A stretch of 64,000 nucleotides of DNA, from NCBI RefSeq assembly GCF_002055535.1, contig NZ_LN831034.1, positions 620,001 to 684,000 on the forward strand, given 5' to 3'. The stretch is from Streptococcus pyogenes (GTDB taxonomy: Bacteria > Bacillota > Bacilli > Lactobacillales > Streptococcaceae). The notes below the pieces were generated by a model, which was not told where the DNA came from, did not search any database, and saw only the letters and a program-made list of their open reading frames with translations. This document shows, piece by piece, positions 57,779 through 64,000 of this stretch. The position numbers and the translations under genes are program-made. Positions within the stretch are counted from its first letter, which is position 1. The number at the start of each line of letters is the position of its first letter.

Positions 57779-58693
57779 ATGAATATTCAACAATTACGCT
57801 ATGTGGTAGCCATCGCTAATAATGGAACTTTTCGAGAAGCTGCCTCTAAATTGTTTGTCAGTCAGCCTAGCTTATCAGTTTCTATCAAAGATTTAGAGGC
57901 GGAATTAGGGTTTCAAATTTTTAATCGGACTACTTCAGGAACAGTCTTGACAAGTCAAGGACTAGTTTTTTATGAGAAAGCTTTAGAAGTAGTCAAGTCT
58001 TTTGATTCTTTTGAAAAAACCTTTTCTCAAGCTGATCTGGATCAAAATGAATTTTCTATTGCTAGCCAACATTATGACTTTTTGCCACCTCTTATTACAG
58101 CTTTTTCGCAACAATACGATGGTCATCGTGTCTTTCGTATCTTTGAATCAACAACTATTCAAATTTTAGATGAAGTTGCTCAAGGAAACAGTGAAATTGG
58201 TATTATTTACTTGAATGTAGACAATCAAAAAGGTCTCTTTCAGCGGATGGATAAGCTGGGCTTAGAATATGTTTCTCTAATTCCTTTTACTACTCATATT
58301 TATCTTTCAAAAACGCATCCATTGGCTAATCGCGAAGCGCTTTATTTGAACGATATTCAAGGATTACCTGCGGTAAGGTTTACCCAAGAAAGGGACGAGT
58401 ATTTGTATTATTCTGAAAATTTTGTGGATACTAGTGAATGCCCTCGTATTTATAATGTGTCAGATAGGGCAACCTTGAACGGTATTTTAGAGAGAACCAA
58501 TGCCTTTGCGACAGGATCAGGTTTTCTCGATCATCGGAGTGTTAATGGGATTAAAGTGATACCTCTAGCTGATCATATTGACAATCAAATGATTTATGTC
58601 AAACGAAAAGATAAAAACCTTTCTGTTGCTGGGGCCACTTTTGTGACTATTTTAAAAGACTATTTTGATAAAAGAAGGAAGGCCTTAACATGA
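57779..58693 (+). CDS. LysR family transcriptional regulator
   Basis: The 304-residue protein has the N-terminal LysR helix-turn-helix ([21 protein letters not shown], then [17 protein letters not shown]) and a C-terminal effector-binding domain of the periplasmic-binding fold (about 90-290). Its ligand and targets are unknown; it overlaps lspA by 4 bases (ATGA), so it is co-expressed with lipoprotein signal peptidase, the same order as in pneumococcus. LysR proteins usually control a divergent gene, but no divergent gene is present here, only the recombinase remnant. Confidence 0.93.
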   Translation: MNIQQLRYVVAIANNGTFREAASKLFVSQPSLSVSIKDLEAELGFQIFNRTTSGTVLTSQGLVFYEKALEVVKSFDSFEKTFSQADLDQNEFSIASQHYDFLPPLITAFSQQYDGHRVFRIFESTTIQILDEVAQGNSEIGIIYLNVDNQKGLFQRMDKLGLEYVSLIPFTTHIYLSKTHPLANREALYLNDIQGLPAVRFTQERDEYLYYSENFVDTSECPRIYNVSDRATLNGILERTNAFATGSGFLDHRSVNGIKVIPLADHIDNQMIYVKRKDKNLSVAGATFVTILKDYFDKRRKALT

Positions 58694-59148
58694 AAAAACG
58701 ATTGTTTGTGCTTAGCTTGATCCTCCTTGTAGCTTTGGATCAACTTAGTAAATTTTGGATTGTTTCTCATATAGCGCTTGGAGAAGTGAAACCCTTTATC
58801 CCAGGTATCGTCAGCTTGACTTACTTGCAAAACAATGGGGCTGCCTTTTCCATATTGCAGGACCAGCAATGGTTCTTTGTTGTCATAACGGTTTTAGTTA
58901 TCGGTTATGCTATTTATTACCTTGCTACTCATCCCCATTTAAATATCTGGAAACAATTAGCTCTCTTGCTTATTATTTCTGGTGGAATCGGGAATTTTAT
59001 TGATCGTTTGCGTTTAGCTTACGTGATTGATATGATTCATTTAGACTTTGTGGATTTTGCCATTTTTAATGTGGCAGATTCATACCTTACCGTTGGTGTC
59101 ATATTATTATTGATATGTTTATGGAAAGAAGAGGATTATGGAAATTAA
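58690..59148 (+). CDS. lspA: Lipoprotein signal peptidase (signal peptidase II)
   Basis: LspA cuts the signal peptide of prolipoproteins before the lipidated Cys, for example the substrate-binding lipoprotein in this window. The 152 residues have four spans and both catalytic Asp boxes: [18 protein letters not shown] and [14 protein letters not shown]. The N-terminal [10 protein letters not shown] is also conserved. It overlaps the LysR gene by 4 bases and the pseudouridine synthase gene by 11. Confidence 0.97.
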   Translation: MKKRLFVLSLILLVALDQLSKFWIVSHIALGEVKPFIPGIVSLTYLQNNGAAFSILQDQQWFFVVITVLVIGYAIYYLATHPHLNIWKQLALLLIISGGIGNFIDRLRLAYVIDMIHLDFVDFAIFNVADSYLTVGVILLLICLWKEEDYGN

Positions 59149-60028
59149 TGTGATAACATCGGGGCAACGCTTGGATAAGGCACTAGCTGATTTAAGTCCC
59201 CTGTCACGTGGTCAAGCCAATGACCAAATTAAGCAAGGCCTTGTTTTAGTTAATGGTCAGCAAAAAAAGGCTAAATATACGGTTCAAGCAGGAGATGTGA
59301 TTTGTTTTGAACTCCCTAAAGAAGAAGTCTTAGAGTACCAAGCTCAGAATATTCCCTTGGACATTATCTATGAAGATGATGCTCTCGCCATTATTAACAA
59401 GCCACAGGGAATGGTAGTTCACCCTTCGGCGGGACACCCTTCAGGAACAATGGTTAATGCCTTGATGTATCATATCAAGGATTTGTCCTCAATCAATGGT
59501 GTGGTTCGTCCAGGAATTGTTCATCGGATTGATAAGGACACCTCCGGTCTCTTAATGGTAGCTAAAACAGATGCGGCTCATCAAGCCTTAGCAGAAGAAT
59601 TGAAGGCTAAAAAATCTCTCAGAAAATACCTCGCCATTGTCCATGGAAACCTACCGAATGATCGCGGGATGATTGAAGCTCCTATAGGTCGTAGCGAAAA
59701 GGACCGTAAAAAACAGGCTGTTACTGCAAAAGGCAAAGAAGCAGTGACACGTTTTACAGTGCTAGAACGTTTTGGCGATTACAGTCTAGTGGAATTACAA
59801 CTGGAAACTGGTCGAACGCACCAAATTCGTGTTCATATGGCCTATATTGGTCATCCTGTTGCTGGGGACCCTTTATATGGACCACGTAAGACACTATCAG
59901 GTCATGGCCAATTTCTTCATGCAAAAACATTGGGATTAACGCATCCTATGACAGGAAAAGAAATGATATTTACTGTTGAAGCTCCCGAAATTTTTCAAAA
60001 GGTGTTAAAGCTGCTAAGAAAAAAATAA
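59138..60028 (+). CDS. RluA family pseudouridine synthase (RluD-like, YlyB type)
   Basis: The 296-residue enzyme has an N-terminal S4 RNA-binding domain ([21 protein letters not shown]) and the RluA catalytic domain with [16 protein letters not shown], where Asp is the nucleophile, and [15 protein letters not shown]. RluD acts on 23S helix 69; YlyB next to lspA in Bacillus is the closest model, but the target here is not proved. It overlaps lspA by 11 bases. Confidence 0.93.
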   Translation: MEINVITSGQRLDKALADLSPLSRGQANDQIKQGLVLVNGQQKKAKYTVQAGDVICFELPKEEVLEYQAQNIPLDIIYEDDALAIINKPQGMVVHPSAGHPSGTMVNALMYHIKDLSSINGVVRPGIVHRIDKDTSGLLMVAKTDAAHQALAEELKAKKSLRKYLAIVHGNLPNDRGMIEAPIGRSEKDRKKQAVTAKGKEAVTRFTVLERFGDYSLVELQLETGRTHQIRVHMAYIGHPVAGDPLYGPRKTLSGHGQFLHAKTLGLTHPMTGKEMIFTVEAPEIFQKVLKLLRKK

Positions 60029-60150
60029 ACAGCGAGGAGTAGCCATTATTTTTAGTCTTATATCTTTGTGTAAAGTTTTTAACATTATAAAAAATACTAA
60101 AAAGCATTTACGATAAGCCAGGAAATATGAGAAGTCTTTTATGTTATTGG

Positions 60151-60165
60151 GATATGCAACATATC
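60151..60165. repeat. Short perfect inverted repeat upstream of the pyr operon
   Basis: GATATG-CAA-CATATC in the otherwise empty stretch 60029-60239, where I see no gene. It may be an operator or chance. Confidence 0.3.
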
Positions 60166-60239
60166 TGTTAGAGATCTTTATTTAAACTCCTTAAAGAAAA
60201 GAGATATTCCAAATAGATGCTAGGTATTGTCTTTTTTAC

Positions 60240-60268
60240 TTGTTTTTCTTTTCTTTTTTTGCTATACT
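60240..60268 (+). promoter_or_regulatory. Promoter of the pyr operon
   Basis: TTGTTT (60240-60245), 17 bp, TATACT (60263-60268) with TGC extended -10. Confidence 0.8.
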
Positions 60269-60274
60269 GATTGA

Positions 60275-60400
60275 AATAAAATATTCCTTTAAAACAGTCC
60301 TGTGAGGCTGTCAAGGAGACGGATTAAAAACATGCATCATGATACTTAATTGTGCTATATTTTGCTGAATCTCCTTGTTTCCAAGGAGATCTTTTTATTT
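60275..60400 (+). promoter_or_regulatory. PyrR-dependent attenuator upstream of pyrR
   Basis: The PyrR-binding loop is visible: CAGTCC-TGTGAGGCTG at 60295-60310. CAAGGAGA (60313-60320) can pair with TCTCCTTG as antiterminator. The terminator is ATCTCCTTG (60369-60377) with CAAGGAGAT (60382-60390) and a T tail. High UMP makes PyrR bind the loop, free the terminator arm and stop transcription (established for Bacillus). No second copy is seen before pyrP or pyrB. Confidence 0.93.
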
Positions 60401-60402
60401 GA

Positions 60403-60945
<543 letters not shown>

Positions 60946-60960
60946 GAAAGAGGTTTTACT

Positions 60961-62220
60961 GTGAAAGATGTCATTTATGATGTGGAAGAAGTGCCAAAGG
61001 CAGGTATGTTAGTTGGTTTGTCCTTTCAGCACTTATTTGCTATGTTTGGTGCGACTGTTCTGGTTCCCATTCTAGTTGGAATTGACCCATCAGTTGCTTT
61101 GTTATCTAGTGGTTTAGGAACCCTTGCCCACTTATCAGTGACCAAATTTAAAATTCCAGCCTACATGGGCTCAAGTTTTGCTTATATAGCAGCTATGCAG
61201 TTACTGATGAAGACAAATGGTATTGGTGCTGTAGCTCAAGGGGCTATGACAGGAGGTCTCGTTTACCTGATTGTAGCTTTGATTGTTAAAGCTATTGGCA
61301 ATGATTGGATTGATAACATCTTACCACCGATTGTGGTTGGTCCGATTGTTATGGTCATTGGTCTAAGCCTAGCTTCTACAGCTGTTAATGATGTCATGCT
61401 AAAAAATGGGAACTATAATCTGACTTATCTTGTTATTGGGTTAGTCACCTTATTATCAGTTATTTTTTTCAATATTTATGGTAAGGGAATTGTTGCTATT
61501 GTACCGCTTTTATTAGGGCTATTAGTTGGTTATGTTGTAGCCCTTTTAGTGGGTGTTCTCACCGGTCAAGAAATTGTTGATTTTACCAATGTGGCTCAGG
61601 CCAAATGGTTTAGTATCCCATCAGTGGAAATTCCTTTCTTAACCTACGGGGTTAAATTCTACCCAAGTGCCATTTTAACTATGGCACCCATTGCCTTTGT
61701 TACAATGACAGAACATTTTGGACACATTATGGTCTTAAATAGTTTGACAAAAAGAGATTATTTCAAGGATCCAGGACTTGAAAAGACTTTAACTGGTGAT
61801 GGTTTTGCGCAAATCATTGCCGGCTTCTTAGGGGCACCTCCGGTCACTTCTTATGGTGAAAACATCGGTGTAATGGCTTTGAATAAAATATTCTCGGTCT
61901 ATGTTATTGCAGGTGCCGCAGTGATTGCCGCTCTCCTCAGTTTTATCGGTAAGGTATCAGCCTTAATTCAATCTATTCCAACACCAGTTATTGGAGGTAT
62001 ATCAGTTGCCTTGTTTGGTGTGATAGCTTCTAGCGGTTTGAAAATCTTGATTGAATCCAAAGTTGATATGGATAATAAGAAAAACTTATTGATTGCTAGT
62101 GTTATTTTGGTCTCTGGGATTGGAGGATTGATGCTTCAAGTAAATGGTCTTCAAATTTCAGGTGTCGCTTTCTCAACACTCCTTGGCATCATCTTATATC
62201 AGGTACTTCCTGAAAAATAG
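60961..62220 (+). CDS. pyrP: Uracil permease (NCS2 family)
   Basis: The 419-residue transporter has about 14 membrane segments and NCS2 motifs: [15 protein letters not shown] at the start, [11 protein letters not shown] with a conserved Glu, and [14 protein letters not shown]. It imports uracil by proton symport. The start is GTG 60961 with AAGAGG about 8 bases upstream. Also known as uraA; placed 15 bases after pyrR. Confidence 0.95.
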   Translation: MKDVIYDVEEVPKAGMLVGLSFQHLFAMFGATVLVPILVGIDPSVALLSSGLGTLAHLSVTKFKIPAYMGSSFAYIAAMQLLMKTNGIGAVAQGAMTGGLVYLIVALIVKAIGNDWIDNILPPIVVGPIVMVIGLSLASTAVNDVMLKNGNYNLTYLVIGLVTLLSVIFFNIYGKGIVAIVPLLLGLLVGYVVALLVGVLTGQEIVDFTNVAQAKWFSIPSVEIPFLTYGVKFYPSAILTMAPIAFVTMTEHFGHIMVLNSLTKRDYFKDPGLEKTLTGDGFAQIIAGFLGAPPVTSYGENIGVMALNKIFSVYVIAGAAVIAALLSFIGKVSALIQSIPTPVIGGISVALFGVIASSGLKILIESKVDMDNKKNLLIASVILVSGIGGLMLQVNGLQISGVAFSTLLGIILYQVLPEK

Positions 62221-62280
62221 GAAGAATTGTTGTTAGACCACTTACATAGTCATCAGTCGTTAGTGATAAAGGGGATAATC

Positions 62281-63216
62281 ATGTCAGTTGTAAATAATCG
62301 CGTTGCACTTACCAATTTAGTTTCAATGGAAGCATTAACCACCGAAGAAGTTTTAGGTCTTATCAACCGTGGTTCAGAATATAAGGCTGGTAAAGTTGTT
62401 ATTTCGGATCATCAAAAGGATCTTGTTGCCAATTTATTCTTTGAAAACTCCACCCGAACCCATAAGTCTTTTGAAGTGGCTGAGAAGAAACTCGGCTTGA
62501 CAGTTCTTGATTTCAATGCTGATGCAAGTGCGGTTAACAAGGGAGAAAGTTTGTATGATACTGTGTTAACCATGAGTGCACTTGGAACAGACATCTGTGT
62601 GATTCGTCACCCAGAAGATGATTATTACAAGGAATTAGTAGAAAGTCCAACTATTACAGCTTCCATTGTCAATGGAGGAGATGGTTCTGGACAACACCCG
62701 AGTCAATGTTTACTTGACTTATTAACCATCTATGAAGAATTTGGACGCTTTGAAGGCTTAAAGATTGCGATCGCTGGTGACTTAACTCACTCTAGGGTGG
62801 CAAAGTCCAACATGCAAATCCTCAAAAGATTAGGAGCAGAGCTTTATTTCTATGGACCTGAAGAATGGTATTCAGAAGCCTTTAATGCTTACGGCACTTA
62901 TATTGCTATTGACCAGATTATTAAGGAATTGGATGTTCTTATGTTGCTGCGTGTACAGCACGAACGTCATGACGGCCATCAGAGTTTTTCAAAAGAAGGT
63001 TACCATCAAGCGTTTGGATTGACACAGGAACGTTACCAACAATTAAAAGATTCTGCTATTATTATGCATCCAGCTCCAGTTAATCGGGATGTGGAAATTG
63101 CAGATAGTTTGGTGGAAGCTCCTAAAGCGAGAATTGTATCTCAGATGGCTAATGGTGTCTTTGTTCGCATGGCTATTATTGAAGCCATTTTGAATGGTAG
63201 AAATAAAAACTCATGA
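62281..63216 (+). CDS. pyrB: Aspartate carbamoyltransferase catalytic subunit
   Basis: PyrB condenses carbamoyl phosphate and aspartate. The 311 residues include [12 protein letters not shown] (carbamoyl-phosphate site), [10 protein letters not shown] and [11 protein letters not shown]. The start is ATG 62281 with AAAGGGG 6-7 bases upstream; 18 in-frame codons before it are not conserved. No regulatory PyrI gene is seen, as expected for Gram-positives. Confidence 0.96.
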
Positions 63217-63240
63217 TGAAAGATTAAAGCATGTTTAGAA

Positions 63241-63260
63241 GGTAGGAAAAGGTAGGAAAA
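63241..63260 (+). repeat. 10-bp tandem duplication at the carA ribosome-binding site
   Basis: GGTAGGAAAA is repeated twice in tandem, ending at the A of the carA ATG. The junction creates AAAAGG seven bases before the start. Confidence 0.9.
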
Positions 63261-64000
63261 TGACAAAACGATTACTTATTTTAGAAGACGGCACTATTTT
63301 TGAAGGAGAACCCTTTGGTGCTGATATTGATGTGACTGGTGAAATTGTCTTTAATACAGGAATGACAGGCTACCAAGAATCCATCACTGACCAATCCTAC
63401 AATGGGCAAATTTTAACCTTTACCTATCCTTTGATTGGAAATTATGGGATTAATCGAGATGACTATGAGTCCATTTCACCCACCTGTAAAGGGGTTGTTG
63501 TGTCTGAAGTCAGTCGGTTGGCAAGTAATTGGCGCAAGCAAATGACGCTAGATGCGTTCTTGAAAATAAAAGGGATTCCAGGGATTTCGGGAATTGATAC
63601 GAGAGCTTTGACCAAAATTATTCGGCAACACGGTACCATGAAAGCTACGATGGCAGATGATGGAGATAGTATCCAGCATTTAAAAGATCAACTGCGTGCA
63701 ACAGTCTTACCGACTAACACCATTGAACAAGTGTCAACTAAAACAGCTTATCCTGCACCAGGGATCGGGAAAAATATTGTATTGGTTGATTTTGGTTTAA
63801 AACATTCTATTTTAAGAGAATTTTCTAAAAGACAATGTAATATCACCGTTGTCCCTTTCAACATCACTGCAGAAGAAGTGCTCCAACTAAATCCGGATGG
63901 CTTGATGCTATCTAATGGCCCAGGAAACCCAGAAGATTTGCCAGAGGCTTTAGACATGATTCGTGGGGTACAAGGTAAGATTCCTATTTTTGGTATTTGT
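63260..64000 (+). CDS. carA: Carbamoyl-phosphate synthase small subunit, 5' part
   Basis: CarA supplies ammonia from glutamine to CarB for carbamoyl phosphate. The first 247 codons are visible: N-terminal domain ([34 protein letters not shown]) and the start of the class I glutaminase ([34 protein letters not shown]), ending at the nucleophile Cys. The remaining third lies beyond the window; carB is expected next. It follows pyrB by 43 bases. Confidence 0.96.

Overview
The window is a 64 kb stretch of a low-G+C streptococcal chromosome, almost certainly Streptococcus pyogenes (group A Streptococcus). The best evidence is a complete group A carbohydrate cluster, gacA to gacL, including the gacI-L GlcNAc side-chain genes that the rgp clusters of other streptococci lack. 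Gene order (atpDC-murA-epuA-endA-pheST, rexBA, rpsU, dnaG-rpoD, cmk, infC-rpmI-rplT, pyrR-pyrP-pyrB-carA) is typical of the genus. A Streptococcus dysgalactiae strain carrying a transferred gac cluster cannot be excluded from sequence alone. I see no rRNA, tRNA, CRISPR array, insertion sequence or intact prophage. The only mobile-element trace is a 41-codon tyrosine-recombinase remnant next to rpmA.

Layout. 1-1110: the 3' end of atpD, then atpC. 1362-3736: a small membrane protein, murA, epuA and a shortened endA. 3759-7711: a T-box leader, pheS, a structured spacer and pheT. 7713-11389: an OsmC protein, a DUF1722 protein, a two-gene ABC exporter and, on the minus strand, a zinc metallopeptidase. 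11494-18384: rexB-rexA. 18460-23403: an amino-acid-binding lipoprotein, rpsU, mscL (minus), dnaG-rpoD and a structured rpoD 3' spacer. 23442-38252: a MIP18-family protein and the gac cluster. 38254-42886: pepT, ebsA, a ferredoxin (minus), a LysM protein, cmk and infC-rpmI-rplT. 43034-50563: ltaS (minus), a rRNA methyltransferase with aroD, aroC, a YlbF-type protein and gor. 50573-52425: folC and a membrane protein (minus). 52546-56244: cysteine desulfurase, thiI and a CapA-like protein. 56300-57487: rplU-prp-rpmA. 57490-60028: the recombinase remnant, a LysR regulator, lspA and an RluD-type synthase. 60240-64000: the pyrimidine operon, cut inside carA.

How the genes work together. The gac cluster builds the rhamnose-GlcNAc-glycerol-phosphate wall polymer. 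GacA finishes dTDP-rhamnose. GacB, C, F and G build polyrhamnose on an undecaprenyl carrier, and GacD/E export it. GacI/J make the lipid-linked GlcNAc, GacK probably flips it, GacL adds it to the backbone, and GacH adds glycerol phosphate outside the cell. Several operons are controlled by RNA leaders that can be read directly: a T-box for pheS, an L20-type leader before infC, an L21-type leader before rplU, and a PyrR attenuator before pyrR.

The window is mainly core genome, and I found no clear new multi-gene system. The best leads are small and regulatory: a signal-less EndA with its active-site residues intact, a terminator just before the MIP18-family gene after rpoD, a large hairpin before pheT, two apparently leaderless genes, an AUA start for infC, and the recombinase remnant with tandem repeats beside rpmA.
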